This document shows, piece by piece, positions 27,090 to 35,978 of a stretch of DNA of 64,000 nucleotides; position 1 is the stretch's first letter, and every line of letters starts with the position of its first letter. The translations under genes were made by a program, and so were the position numbers. The notes beneath the pieces were generated by a model that had not been told where the DNA came from, ran no database searches, and saw only the letters and a program-made list of their open reading frames with translations. This stretch comes from CAZNPL01 sp964574815. GTDB taxonomy: Bacteria; Planctomycetota; Phycisphaerae; UBA1845. Location: NCBI GenBank assembly GCA_964574815.1, contig CAZNPL010000023.1, positions 35,179-99,178 of the forward strand, given 5' to 3'.

Positions 27090-28355
27090 GTGCCGAAAAC
27101 GTCTCAGCGAGTTCTTGTCACCGGCGTCGGGCCGGTCACGTCGATTGGTGTCGGGATTGACGCGTTCTGGCGGGCGCTTCTCGACGGCCGATCCGCCGTC
27201 AAGCCTCGCCAGCTTCACATCGACTTTGGGCAGGAGGTGGAGATACCGGTGGCGTCGATGCCGCCTGCCCTGCCGTTCATCAGGCCACATCACGAATTCC
27301 TGGAGCGGCAGGACTACGCCGGGTATCGCGATCTGGCGTATGCGCTGGCGGCGATCGATCTGGCCGTCGAGGATGCCGGGCTGGAATACGATCGCAATCG
27401 CAACAACATCGGAGTGATTCAGGCGTTCGAGGCGCCCGGCATGGAGCGGGCGGTGACGACCCTGTTTGAAACGTGCGCGGCCATTCCGGAGGCGAAGGGT
27501 CCTCCGAAGGTGTATGAGACGCTCGCGCCCGTTTTCTACAACACGCAGGGGTTCCTGTACGTGCACGCGGTCGGTAAAGCGTTTGGCTTTCATGGTTTTT
27601 CGACGAGCGTCCACAACGCGTGCTCTTCCGGAGCGTACGCGATCGAGCTGGCCGCTCAGCGCATTCGGAGCGGCGAGACCGACGTTATGCTGGTGGCCGG
27701 CGGCGAGGCCTTCGACACGGGCGTCAGGATCGAGTGGTTTCGGCAGTTGGGTCTTTATACGCCAAATGGCGTGATGCGACCTTTTGACTCTGACGCTGCA
27801 GGTTTCTGTGTCGGTGAGGGGGGTTGCGCCTTGGTGCTCGAGTCGGCGGAGTCGGCCGCGCGGCGCGGCGCTGAGCCGTACGCCGAGTATGTCGGCGGCG
27901 CATTCGCGCAACAGGGCTGGAAGCACGCCGTCCCGGACGTGCGCGCGCAGCATCTGACGCACGCCATCCGAATGGCCCTCCAGTCAACAGGGCAGGCGGC
28001 GCAGGCAATCGATCTGGTCGTCCCGCATGGCGCAGCGACCTCGATTTCGGACGGATACGAAGCGGCGTCCATGAAGGATACGCTTGGCGAAAGCGACGGG
28101 CGAGCGGTTGCGACCGCGTTCAAGCCGCACGTCGGGCACATGCTGGCCGCGAGCGGCCTGATTGAGCTGGCCGCCGCGCTGTTGACGATGCGTCGGGGGG
28201 TTATTCCGGCGACCCTGAACACCCGCTCCGGATGCACGCGGCTGCCCATGCCCCTGGTCAACGAGAACACGACCCGCGAAGTGCGGACGCTTCTGAAGCT
28301 CCACACGGGGTTCACCGGCCACGACGCCGCCACGGTTTACCGAGCAGCCGACTGA
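27090..28355 (+). CDS. Beta-ketoacyl-ACP synthase (KS) 2
   Basis: This second condensing enzyme has about 421 residues from the GTG at 27090 (GGAAAGG box); a GTG at 27048 would add 14. Cys in VHNACSSGAYAI (about 177), His in VVPHGAATSISD (about 312) and His in FKPHVGHMLAASG (about 349) are all present, so it is not a decayed chain-length factor. The VVPHGA-x-T-x-x-S-D-x-YE variant of the usual NAHGTGT motif differs from KS1 and suggests a distinct substrate or partner role. No ketoreductase, dehydratase or acyltransferase gene lies beside it. Confidence 0.9.
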   Translation: MPKTSQRVLVTGVGPVTSIGVGIDAFWRALLDGRSAVKPRQLHIDFGQEVEIPVASMPPALPFIRPHHEFLERQDYAGYRDLAYALAAIDLAVEDAGLEYDRNRNNIGVIQAFEAPGMERAVTTLFETCAAIPEAKGPPKVYETLAPVFYNTQGFLYVHAVGKAFGFHGFSTSVHNACSSGAYAIELAAQRIRSGETDVMLVAGGEAFDTGVRIEWFRQLGLYTPNGVMRPFDSDAAGFCVGEGGCALVLESAESAARRGAEPYAEYVGGAFAQQGWKHAVPDVRAQHLTHAIRMALQSTGQAAQAIDLVVPHGAATSISDGYEAASMKDTLGESDGRAVATAFKPHVGHMLAASGLIELAAALLTMRRGVIPATLNTRSGCTRLPMPLVNENTTREVRTLLKLHTGFTGHDAATVYRAAD

Positions 28356-28443
28356 TCGGACGTTCGCCCGGCCTGGGCCGCTCGCTTGCGGGGCGATCGC
28401 GGCCAGGACTCGCCTTCCGCCTATCGACATTCTTCGTTTCGGG

Positions 28444-28473
28444 TTGACAATGGGGGTGCGGTGTCCGTGTGAT
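28444..28473 (+). promoter_or_regulatory. Possible promoter upstream of thiE
   Basis: TTGACA (28444-28449) and TGTGAT (28468-28473) are separated by 18 nt, ending about 30 bp before the thiE start. The -10 match is weak. Confidence 0.35.
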
Positions 28474-28502
28474 CCCGGCCCCGGCGCTGCGGGCCTGTCA
28501 CT

Positions 28503-29612
28503 GTGACGCGCGTGAGGCTTTCCATGGAATCCGCCGTCGCACGAATCCTGGATGCCAATCGAAACCGCGCGACCGAAGCGCTCCGTGTGCTGGAGGATTA
28601 CTGCCGATTCGACCTCGACGATCCCGCGCTTTCGGGATGGGTCAAGCAGCTCCGCCACGACTTGAGTGAGACGATCGGGCCGGAAATGTCGGCTCTGATC
28701 GTGCGAAGCCGCAACATCGAGGGAGATGTCGGCCGCGATCTGCAGAGCTCGGGCGAATATGAGCGCGCCGGTACGTCGGGGGTGGCCGCGGCCGCCGCCC
28801 GCCGGGCGACTGAGGCCGTTCGGGCGCTCGAGGAATACAGCAAGACCGTGGATGTCGAGCGTGCCCGGCGGTTCGAAGGTATTCGATACCGAGTTTACGA
28901 GATCGAACGGGCAGCTTTGATTCGCGGGCAGGCTCGCGATCGGTTACGCGGGGTCAGGCTGTATGTGATTGTTACCGAGTGGCTCTGCTCGGGGCCCTGG
29001 TTTGAGATCGCTGAACACGCCGTCGGAGGAGGCGTCGACGCCATTCAGCTTCGCGAAAAGGACCTGCCCGACGCCGAGCTCCTGTCGCGTGCCAGGAAGC
29101 TGACGGGACTCTGCCGGGACAACAACGTCTTATTCTTCCTCAACGATCGGCCTGACCTTGCCCGACTGGCCCGCGCCGACGGGGTGCACGTCGGGCAGGA
29201 CGACGTGTCAGCACAGGACGCACGTTCGATTCTCGATCCCGGTGCGCTGGTTGGCGTTTCGACGCACACGCTCGGACAGGCCCGGGCGGCCGCGGGCGCC
29301 TCACCCGATTACATCGCGGTCGGACCGATGTTTCCCTCGAAAACCAAGCCGCAGGATCACATCGCCGGGCCGGAGCTTGTGCGGGCGGTGCGGGCCGATA
29401 CGTCTCTGCCGCTCGTTGCGATCGGTGGAATTACGCCGGCGAACGTGGCGAACGTCTTCGAGGCCGGGGCGGATTGCGCCTGCATCTGTTCGGCAGTCAT
29501 TTCACAGCCCGATGTTGCGACGGCGGTGTCAGATCTGAAATCACGAATTGAGCGGCTTGTCGATTCCGGCTCGCGACAGGGGGAGCGAAACGATGCCAAT
29601 CGAACCGCGTGA
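28503..29612 (+). CDS. thiE: Thiamine-phosphate synthase with an N-terminal helical domain
   Basis: The C-terminal two thirds form a ThiE TIM barrel: LYVIVTEW, VDAIQLREKDL (pyrophosphate/substrate), FFLNDRPDLARL, DGVHVGQDD, VGVSTHTLGQA, YIAVGPMFPSKTKP and VAIGGI. It joins the thiazole phosphate and HMP-pyrophosphate to make thiamine phosphate. The first 150 residues are a helical domain (RILDANRNRATEALRVLEDY, ATEAVRALEEYSK) that some bacterial ThiE proteins carry. GTG at 28503 or ATG at 28524 may be the start. No TPP riboswitch core was seen upstream. Confidence 0.93.
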   Translation: MTRVRLSMESAVARILDANRNRATEALRVLEDYCRFDLDDPALSGWVKQLRHDLSETIGPEMSALIVRSRNIEGDVGRDLQSSGEYERAGTSGVAAAAARRATEAVRALEEYSKTVDVERARRFEGIRYRVYEIERAALIRGQARDRLRGVRLYVIVTEWLCSGPWFEIAEHAVGGGVDAIQLREKDLPDAELLSRARKLTGLCRDNNVLFFLNDRPDLARLARADGVHVGQDDVSAQDARSILDPGALVGVSTHTLGQARAAAGASPDYIAVGPMFPSKTKPQDHIAGPELVRAVRADTSLPLVAIGGITPANVANVFEAGADCACICSAVISQPDVATAVSDLKSRIERLVDSGSRQGERNDANRTA

Positions 29613-30078
29613 AATCGATCGGATGATGGGCGATCCGTGGCGCTTCGTGATCCCGCCGACATGCCTGCAGTGCGGATACGATTTAAGCGGAACGGGAGGG
29701 AACCGCTGTCCCGAATGCGGGATTGTCTACGTTCGCAAGGTGGTGGAAGAAAACGCGCGCCGAACGCAAGCGGAGCTTCGTCGATTGAAGAATATGAACG
29801 GTCTGGTGCGGGCGGGGTTCAAGGTCGTCCTTTTCGGCGGGCTCGTGCTTGCGATCGGCGTTCTTCGCGCCCAGCATACGCCGTCCTTAGGTGAAGTGGC
29901 CCGCATGGTGGGAGTGGTGTGCGGCGTGCTCGGCGTGTTCCTGGGGTTGAACGTGCTGCGTGTCAAACGCCTTCCCCATTGGGCGGTGGACTACCTTCCC
30001 GAGCAGCCGAATTATCTTCTGGGGTCAATCACCGCGGTTCTGGCCGTCATCCTCATCGTTCTGTGCGTGTACCCATAG
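29593..30078 (+). CDS. Small membrane protein with N-terminal zinc ribbon
   Basis: The ATG at 29593 (GGGAGCG upstream) overlaps the thiE end by 20 bp and gives 161 residues. The zinc ribbon CLQCGYDLSGTGGNRCPECG lies at about 25-43. An amphipathic helix and three or four hydrophobic segments follow (FKVVLFGGLVLAIGVL, MVGVVCGVLGVFLGL, SITAVLAVILIVLCVY). It belongs with the other CxxCGY...CPECG membrane proteins of the window; function unknown. Confidence 0.7.
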   Translation: MPIEPREIDRMMGDPWRFVIPPTCLQCGYDLSGTGGNRCPECGIVYVRKVVEENARRTQAELRRLKNMNGLVRAGFKVVLFGGLVLAIGVLRAQHTPSLGEVARMVGVVCGVLGVFLGLNVLRVKRLPHWAVDYLPEQPNYLLGSITAVLAVILIVLCVYP

Positions 30079-30104
30079 TCCTGCCGCCGAGTTCCCCGTG
30101 GCAC

Positions 30105-30740
30105 TCAGGCGTGTGCGGGGACCGCGCCGAGCAGCCCGGGCTTCGGTGCCGGAGGTGGCGCAGGGCGCTGGGTTGGTTCCGGTTCGTTCGTGTCACCCAC
30201 CACGAACTCTTCCGGCGCGTTGGCCACCGCTTTGCGCCAGGCGGCGCGTTCGGCCCGCGTCAGGAGTTCGGCGAGCTTGGGTCGGAGCTTGTCGGCTCGG
30301 GCGCGGCCCGTCACGCGGGTGCGATGCGGCAGACACAGGTCTGAATCCAGCAGACGGGTGAGAATGCCGAACAGAACGCCGCCCATCTCGGGCGTGACAA
30401 TCCCCAGGCGCACCTCGCGGTAGAGGCGATCCATGGCATCGCCGATGGCCGTGCGGTGGGTGAGTTTCTTGAGATAGCCGTCGGGCAGATGGGAGAAGCG
30501 GCGGCGCCGGGATTTCTCTTTGGAAAGCGCGCGGCGACGCTTCTCCGCGACAACCGGATCGTGAAACGCGCAGAACTCGGAGTCCGGTCGGACGCGGCCC
30601 CGGCAGCGCGTGCCGGACTTGGTGACGGCCGAACAACGGGTCTCGTAAGGCAACCGGCGAACGTGGACCGGCTGCCTCTCATTCCGGGATGGTGGTTCGG
30701 TAACCGTCTGACGGCGCAGGGCTTCCCAGAGAATCATCAT
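30105..30740 (-). CDS. Hypothetical protein with an N-terminal Cys/His metal-binding motif
   Basis: The 211-residue soluble protein contains CSAVTKSGTRCRGRV followed by EFCAFHDP, a C-x6-C...C-x2-H pattern like that in DUF5763-type proteins. A basic stretch (RRRALSKEKSRRRRFS) and a helical region follow. The C terminus is Pro-rich. The composition suggests nucleic-acid association, which is a guess. The ATG at 30740 is used (AAGGTG upstream). Convergent with the zinc-ribbon gene at 29593. Confidence 0.65.
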   Translation of the reverse strand: MMILWEALRRQTVTEPPSRNERQPVHVRRLPYETRCSAVTKSGTRCRGRVRPDSEFCAFHDPVVAEKRRRALSKEKSRRRRFSHLPDGYLKKLTHRTAIGDAMDRLYREVRLGIVTPEMGGVLFGILTRLLDSDLCLPHRTRVTGRARADKLRPKLAELLTRAERAAWRKAVANAPEEFVVGDTNEPEPTQRPAPPPAPKPGLLGAVPAHA

Positions 30741-31133
30741 GCAACACCTTACGAGCCGGCAAAGTCGGCCCGCGATTTACTATGCCGTGCCGACGGTCTT
30801 CCGTGTTTCGCCGGATCAGCGAGCCCGAAACGGACCAGGAGGTGGGCAGTCCATGCCACCGCGCCGATGACGCACCCCGCAGCAACGCCGCTGATTAACG
30901 AAGTCGGCGTCCGAATTGGGAGACGTGATTATAACCAAGCCGAGCATCGGTTCAAGCAGACGCCAAACGATAGAACTCACAGCAAGGCAGGCAACGGCAG
31001 TCCGGTCGTAACCTTTTATGGCACAAAACGTAGCAACCGAACGGCCATTCGCTGACATCCGCATGGAATCGCGCCGCATTAGCGGTTCATGTCCTGTGAT
31101 TTCAGTTTTGCAGGTCGCCGCGAGATAAACCGC
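30741..31133. other. Intergenic region, nothing recognised
   Basis: These 393 bp are lower in GC toward 30,900-31,080 and contain only weak open frames with no motif or codon bias. Confidence 0.45.
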
Positions 31134-31310
31134 CTACTCAACTTGCTCCGGTTTGCGCTCGACGACGCGGGGGCTGTGAAAATAGGGGTGGAGTTTCAGA
31201 TCGGCGACGAGGCGGCCGCCTGACGGATCGTCCGTCCAGCCGACGACGTGCTCCTCGTCGCTGTCAACACACTTACAGCGTACCTCGTAACGGTGATCTT
31301 CGACCGTCAT
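31134..31310 (-). CDS. Small hypothetical protein
   Basis: A 58-residue frame from the ATG at 31310 reads YEVRCKCVDSDEEHVVGW and ends HSPRVVERKPEQVE. The composition looks coding-like, with a CxC pair and a compact acidic beta-type sequence. No family is recognised. GAGG lies about 13 nt upstream. It could be a false positive because of its size. Confidence 0.45.
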   Translation of the reverse strand: MTVEDHRYEVRCKCVDSDEEHVVGWTDDPSGGRLVADLKLHPYFHSPRVVERKPEQVE

Positions 31311-31989
31311 GCGGCTCAAGCCTCAATGACCTCTTTCATTCCATCCCTGTAGTTAACGCGACGTTCCGGCCACGTTCCGTCGCATACCGGAGGATGAGCG
31401 CAGAATCTAGCAAATCGTGATTCCCGATGCAATGGTCTTTCGGCCGGAGAGCACACTTGGGATGCGTGACAGAATCGGCGGGCAGCAGCGATTGTCGCAT
31501 CAAGGGAGGGCGAGGTCACTGCCGAGCCGCAACCGCTACAAACCGCAAACCTCATGGCTCGCCGGGAGCCTTGCCCTCCCAGAGATCCCGCCCAAACTGT
31601 CACGGACGCTCACACTTGTGGTTCGCAACAGCATCGGCAGCGCCCGGAGTCGGGCGCTGTCAGCAGCTTGCCTGCCTGTGCGTACGCCTGGGGAGGATGC
31701 GCGGCACGACCGGTATGCTGCCGCATGTGCTTGACGTGCTGAGGCCGGTGTCATGAGCAACGTGGTTCTTGCCCGCCGGAGATACCCGTATCGCCCGTGC
31801 CCCCGCCAAAAGGATGACACGCACGGGCAAGCTCGCCAACCAGATACCCGCCGTCTGTGGCACCTTCAGTACCCTATGCCATCGAGGGTTGAATGCCGTT
31901 TCGAGGGTAGGGGAACGCTGTCGGGCCGTCTCTTCCGCGGCCTGTTTGACAAGTACCCGGCTGCCACCAGAATAAGGGCAGGTGAAACC
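31311..31989. other. Intergenic region before the TPR-YggX gene
   Basis: No supported gene in 679 bp. A frame continuous with the downstream gene extends up to 31753, but its sequence is low-complexity and lacks a convincing start. A GC-rich segment near 31770-31860 contains repeated CCCGT/ACGGG words that may form secondary structure. Confidence 0.45.
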
Positions 31990-32604
31990 ATGGATATCAA
32001 CGAGCGAATCGAGCAGTTCAAGAACATGGCCGAGGCCGATCCGGACAACGAGCTCGGCCATTTCAGCCTGGGCAAGGCGTATATCGACGCGGAGCGATAC
32101 GGCGAGGCCGTCGAGCCGCTGCAGCGCGTGCTTCAGCTCAATCCGACGTTCTCGAAGGCTTACCAGTTTCTGGCTCAAGCGCAGGTCAGCCTGAACCAGC
32201 GCAGCGAAGCGGTTGCCACGTTGAAACGGGGGTACGAGGTGGCGTCTGAACGCGGCGACGTGATGCCCAAGAACGAGATGGCCACGATGCTGACCGAGTT
32301 GGGCGAGCAGCCGCCGGCGGTCGAGTCCGCGGCGCCGGCCGCGGAAGCCGAGGCCCCGCCCGGGGCAAGCGACACGGGTTTCCGTTGTGCGCGCTGCGGG
32401 CGGCCTCACGGTCAGCTTCCGGAACGGCCGTTCAAAGGTCCGCTCGGCGAGCAGGTCTGGAACAACACCTGTCAGGACTGCTGGCGGGAGTGGATCGGCA
32501 TGGGCACGAAGGTGATCAACGAGATGGGCCTTCAACTGGCCGATCCGAAGGCCCAGGCAATCTACGACGAGTACATGAAGGAATTCTTGCAGCTCGAAAG
32601 CTGA
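31990..32604 (+). CDS. TPR protein fused to a YggX (Fe2+-trafficking) domain
   Basis: The ATG at 31990 (AGGTGAAA upstream) gives 204 residues. Residues 1-90 hold two TPR units (NELGHFSLGKAYIDAERYGE, FSKAYQFLAQAQVSLNQRSE). After an Ala/Glu/Pro linker comes a YggX-like domain: FRCARCGRPHGQLPERPFKG, GEQVWNNTCQDCWREWIG, TKVINEMGLQL and a C-terminal YMKEFL. YggX in enterobacteria protects Fe-S proteins and limits oxidative damage. Here an extra CxxC and a TPR arm are attached, suggesting a protein-docked iron-handling role (inference). Confidence 0.82.
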   Translation: MDINERIEQFKNMAEADPDNELGHFSLGKAYIDAERYGEAVEPLQRVLQLNPTFSKAYQFLAQAQVSLNQRSEAVATLKRGYEVASERGDVMPKNEMATMLTELGEQPPAVESAAPAAEAEAPPGASDTGFRCARCGRPHGQLPERPFKGPLGEQVWNNTCQDCWREWIGMGTKVINEMGLQLADPKAQAIYDEYMKEFLQLES

Positions 32605-32625
32605 ACCGGCCCGGCAGCTCCTATT

Positions 32626-33939
32626 TCAATTCGCGATTCGGCGCCAACTTCCGCGGGCCACCTTCATGACCGGTGGATTCGTGTAGCCCCAGGGGGGACT
32701 GGCGAACAAGTCGCCATCGTAGACGACCTCATTGACCTCGTTGGTCGTGCTTCCTTCTCCTGGATCGGCATCACTATAGGCGGCGTCGACCAACAGCGCG
32801 CCTTCACACAGGATCGCGCCGCGTACGCGCGCTGAGGAATAAAGCCGGAGGCTGGCCGTCGCGTGCACCAATCCGTGAATCTCGTTCGGGTAGGTGTCGT
32901 CGAAGGTGCTGTCGGTGACGCTGAGATACGGAGCCCCGATCGGATTGAAGTTCGTGTTGAGAGTAGCTTCGTCAAGGCTGGTCCCGTCGCTGGCGTACAA
33001 CAGCTCCACGTTGCCCCTTACGACCAGGGCAGGGTAGTCCGCCCGGGCATTCTGCAAAAACACCGCCTGGTCCAGCACCACCGTCCCCGTCGGGTTGTCG
33101 ACAAGCAACGTTCCATGGATGCGCGTATTGGTGATGGTCAAGGTCCCACCGGCCATGTTAATCAAGTACAGGCCGTCGGGGTTTGTCGCACCCCACGGGT
33201 TGTACGTGGGCGTGAGAACCTGCCTGTCAATCGTGCTCGACACCGCAATGGCCGTCGCAACATTTGCGTATTGATCAAACACGCCCGCGTCGGGCATGAT
33301 CTTGGATTCCGCTGGAACCGTCACCGTGCCGGTGATCGTTCCGTTGTTGTTCAACGATCCGGCCTCCGCGTCGCCGGTAATGGTGGCGCCGCTGTCGAGT
33401 TGAAGCAGCGTATTGGCCGAAACGGGCGCCCCTGTCGCCGTCAAAGACTTGCCACCCTCCAGTACGATCGAATCCGCGTGAATGGCCGTGCGAAGTGCCT
33501 CGAGCGGAGACGCTTCCGCCAGCAGCGTGACCTGGAGCTTGAACTGCGCGTCGCCTTTGAATCCTGTCCCTTTGAGCAGCAGGGCGTCGAGCGGGTCGTC
33601 GGCGAGGCTTGTGTCGCCACTGCCGTCGAGGCCCTCCAGCGTGTAGGTCCCGTTGCCGACCGGCTGGTCGGCGCCCCAGACACCGTGGGGCCGGTTGCTG
33701 CGCCAATTCGGATCGTCCTCGATCCAGAGGAGTCCCCGCTGGATGGCGGCGTGGGCGTACGTCGCGGCCGTGTAAAGATCGCGTTCGCCCTGGTGACTTT
33801 GCCGTTGAATGCGCACGGCCGTCAGCGCGGACACGCCGATAATGAGCACGATGAGCGCGGAGCTCAGGACAATCAGGTAGACGCCGCCGCGCCGCCGGAA
33901 GCGCGGTGTACGCTGCTCGTTAAAGCGGTTCGCTCTCAT
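32626..33939 (-). CDS. PilX/GspK-like pilus assembly protein
   Basis: The ATG at 33939 gives 437 residues. The N terminus RFRRRGGVYLIVLSSALIVL is a PilX/GspK-type prepilin-like segment with one hydrophobic helix, without the canonical Glu5. The large periplasmic part is beta-rich, with repeated strands such as GATITGDAEAGSLNNNGTIT and GTVVLDQAVFLQ resembling an adhesin-like beta-helix. It is the last gene of a three-gene pseudopilin set on the minus strand, 70 bp after the I-like gene. Probably a tip or minor subunit of a type II secretion or type IV pilus-like fibre. Confidence 0.7.
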   Translation of the reverse strand: MRANRFNEQRTPRFRRRGGVYLIVLSSALIVLIIGVSALTAVRIQRQSHQGERDLYTAATYAHAAIQRGLLWIEDDPNWRSNRPHGVWGADQPVGNGTYTLEGLDGSGDTSLADDPLDALLLKGTGFKGDAQFKLQVTLLAEASPLEALRTAIHADSIVLEGGKSLTATGAPVSANTLLQLDSGATITGDAEAGSLNNNGTITGTVTVPAESKIMPDAGVFDQYANVATAIAVSSTIDRQVLTPTYNPWGATNPDGLYLINMAGGTLTITNTRIHGTLLVDNPTGTVVLDQAVFLQNARADYPALVVRGNVELLYASDGTSLDEATLNTNFNPIGAPYLSVTDSTFDDTYPNEIHGLVHATASLRLYSSARVRGAILCEGALLVDAAYSDADPGEGSTTNEVNEVVYDGDLFASPPWGYTNPPVMKVARGSWRRIAN

Positions 33940-34009
33940 TGCAGTTCGCCGTTCAAAGCAAGTGCATCGGCGGCGTCTAGGGCGGCGATTGTCCGGTCGA
34001 GCGCTAGCA

Positions 34010-34534
34010 TTACTGCGCCGCCGTCCGCGTCCGGATTCCGATAACGGACAGCACGTCAACGTTCTTGTAGCTCACGGTCACGGTGATGTGTTTGACTCCC
34101 TGATCACTTACGGACGTTGTCGTGAAGTCAGTCGGGAGCACGTATTCCACGGTTACGTTCCGCCCCCAGTCCTCATCCGCCACCTTGGTGCCATCTTTCC
34201 GTTGCGCCGGGGAAGACGACCAGCCGTGATAATCGTCCACGTCGTCGTATGCCGTTCGCCCGGCTGCAATCTCACCGGTTTCCACGCCGAAAACCGGCGT
34301 TTCGTCGGGATCTTCATAGGTGCCCGACATGATTTCTGCGAGGAGCTGTCGGCCGAGCAACTCCGCCTGTCCGCGCAGGCCCAGGTTCCGCTGGCTCGCC
34401 TTGGACGCCCCAAGCGTATTGAGCGCGGCCACCAGCAGTGTTCCAACGATCAGAATCGAGATGAGCGATTCGGCCAGGCTGAACGCACGGCGGCGACCAA
34501 GTGACCCTCTACTGACAAGGCGTTTGGGGTTCAT
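34010..34534 (-). CDS. Minor pseudopilin, GspI/PilV-like
   Basis: The 174-residue product from the ATG at 34534 has a class III prepilin signal: basic GRRR, then AFSLAESLISILIVGTLLVA, with Glu at position 5 of the mature protein. The cleavage residue before Phe is Ala where Gly is usual. A globular domain follows (TVEYVLPTD, HITVTVSYKNV). Its ATG overlaps the upstream J-like gene stop (ATGA), showing coupling. It would be processed by a prepilin peptidase encoded elsewhere. Confidence 0.8.
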   Translation of the reverse strand: MNPKRLVSRGSLGRRRAFSLAESLISILIVGTLLVAALNTLGASKASQRNLGLRGQAELLGRQLLAEIMSGTYEDPDETPVFGVETGEIAAGRTAYDDVDDYHGWSSSPAQRKDGTKVADEDWGRNVTVEYVLPTDFTTTSVSDQGVKHITVTVSYKNVDVLSVIGIRTRTAAQ

Positions 34535-35640
34535 GGCGAGGGCACCTCCGGTGCGTTGAGACATTGTACGCCGGTTTCGACGGTGGCGGCCGGGTCCGGT
34601 CCGGCGTTCAGTTTGATTGTCACGCCGGTGACGAAGTAGCGGTGCTTCTGGACCTGCTCCTCCGAGGCGGTCGAGTACGTTCCATAGACGTAAAAGGGGA
34701 TGTCGTATTCGTCCCGGTCCTTATCGCTCGGGTTCCATGAAGCGCCGCCGTCGGTCGACCATAAGCCGGCGGTGGCGTCGGCGGGCGCGTTGCGCGAGTT
34801 GGAGATGACGACCATGCCGGCGCCGGTGACAGCGGGCGTGGAAACCAGGCAGAACTCTTTGCTCGTCGGGCTATCGACAACGGCGTCGGAGAAGGAGATT
34901 TCCGTCCAGGCCGGACTGAGCGGCAGCCACTCGTTCAGGTACCAGACGGGCGAGCCGATGGTGTACGCCGCGGGTTGTGGGCCTCCTGGGGCGGCGACGT
35001 GGTGGATGGCGGTGCTTCTGTACTGAGACCCGGCCGATCCCTGGGCCATTTTCAGGAATGCACGGGTGAACCGAACCTGATCGACGCCGTCTGGGAAGTT
35101 GGCGAGGAAGTATTCCGACGTCATCACGCTGTATGTGCCGTCGGTGGCGGTAACCCCGGCCCAGCCGTCGAAGTAGGCGAGCACCATCTCCTCGCTGATC
35201 GATTGGATGGTTTCTGAGGTGGTCTCCGTTTCCGTCCGCACGTCGTAGAGCAGCTCGAAGTTCTGGACGTCCGCGAGCAGGTCCACTGCAGTTCCGCTGT
35301 TGTACCGGCGTGTGAGCGGGTCACCGGGTGTTCCCGACCATGAGTATGCGATCGTTTCTGCTCCGGCGACGCCATGGCCACGATCGGCGACGGTGAACTC
35401 GAGGCCCGTAGCCGTTCGCAGAGGGAAAGACTCGGCGCAGAGCAGGTCCAGTGCCAATCGGTTTACGACCGTTTCGCTGCGCAGTCGCAGTTCGAGCAGG
35501 CTGTCACCGTCCGGCAGAGCGCGGCCGGCCAGCAGCACGGCGGACGCTGTCCCGCCCAGCAGGACGGTGGCAACGGCGACGCTCATTACCAGCTCGACAA
35601 GCGTGTAGCCCCGGCGCCCGTTTCTCCGGTGTGCGAACAC
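34531..35640 (-). CDS. Minor pseudopilin, GspJ/PilW-like
   Basis: A GTG at 35640 with GGAG 9 nt upstream gives 369 residues starting VFAHRRNGRRG. The prepilin motif is G|YTLVELVMSVAVATVLLGG with Glu5. The periplasmic domain is long for this class. The order J-like, I-like, K/PilX-like in one transcript is that of minor pseudopilin tips in type II secretion systems. No secretin, ATPase or platform gene is present in the window. An in-frame extension up to 35859 has no signal and is not coding-like. Confidence 0.8.
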   Translation of the reverse strand: MFAHRRNGRRGYTLVELVMSVAVATVLLGGTASAVLLAGRALPDGDSLLELRLRSETVVNRLALDLLCAESFPLRTATGLEFTVADRGHGVAGAETIAYSWSGTPGDPLTRRYNSGTAVDLLADVQNFELLYDVRTETETTSETIQSISEEMVLAYFDGWAGVTATDGTYSVMTSEYFLANFPDGVDQVRFTRAFLKMAQGSAGSQYRSTAIHHVAAPGGPQPAAYTIGSPVWYLNEWLPLSPAWTEISFSDAVVDSPTSKEFCLVSTPAVTGAGMVVISNSRNAPADATAGLWSTDGGASWNPSDKDRDEYDIPFYVYGTYSTASEEQVQKHRYFVTGVTIKLNAGPDPAATVETGVQCLNAPEVPSP

Positions 35641-35845
35641 GTTAACATCTCCAAGTTCAATGCCCGGAGGTTTCCAGGTTGATATCGGCGTCGGCCGAGT
35701 GTTCGTTTGGCTCGCGCCGGAGATTGCTGGTGCATCGCGGTTTATTCGGGCCCACCCTGGGCGCGGCGCAAGCCATCCTCTTACAGACCGGCGGAGTGAC
35801 ACGTCTACCGCCCCCGAAAAGGGCCACGATTTAAGGGAAGGCATC

Positions 35846-35871
35846 AAAAAGGGCGGCATCGAGGGCCGCCC
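35846..35871 (-). terminator. Rho-independent terminator of the secreted Cys-rich protein gene
   Basis: On the minus strand GGGCGGC...GCCGCCC forms a 7-bp GC stem followed by TTTTT (35846-35850). It lies about 110 bp after the stop of the gene at 35979 and upstream of the pseudopilin start, so it separates the two units. Confidence 0.8.
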
Positions 35872-35978
35872 ACGATGGGTCCTGAAATGAGGTCCGCTAC
35901 TTCAAAGGACTATAACCGAGCCCGATTCCCGGGTTGGTCCGTTTCTGCGAGCCGTGCCGCTTTCTGAGCGGCGGCTGA

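Noticed and set aside
28356..28502. TPP riboswitch upstream of thiE
   Set aside because: The conserved CTGAGA and ACCTGAT cores of the THI element are not present.
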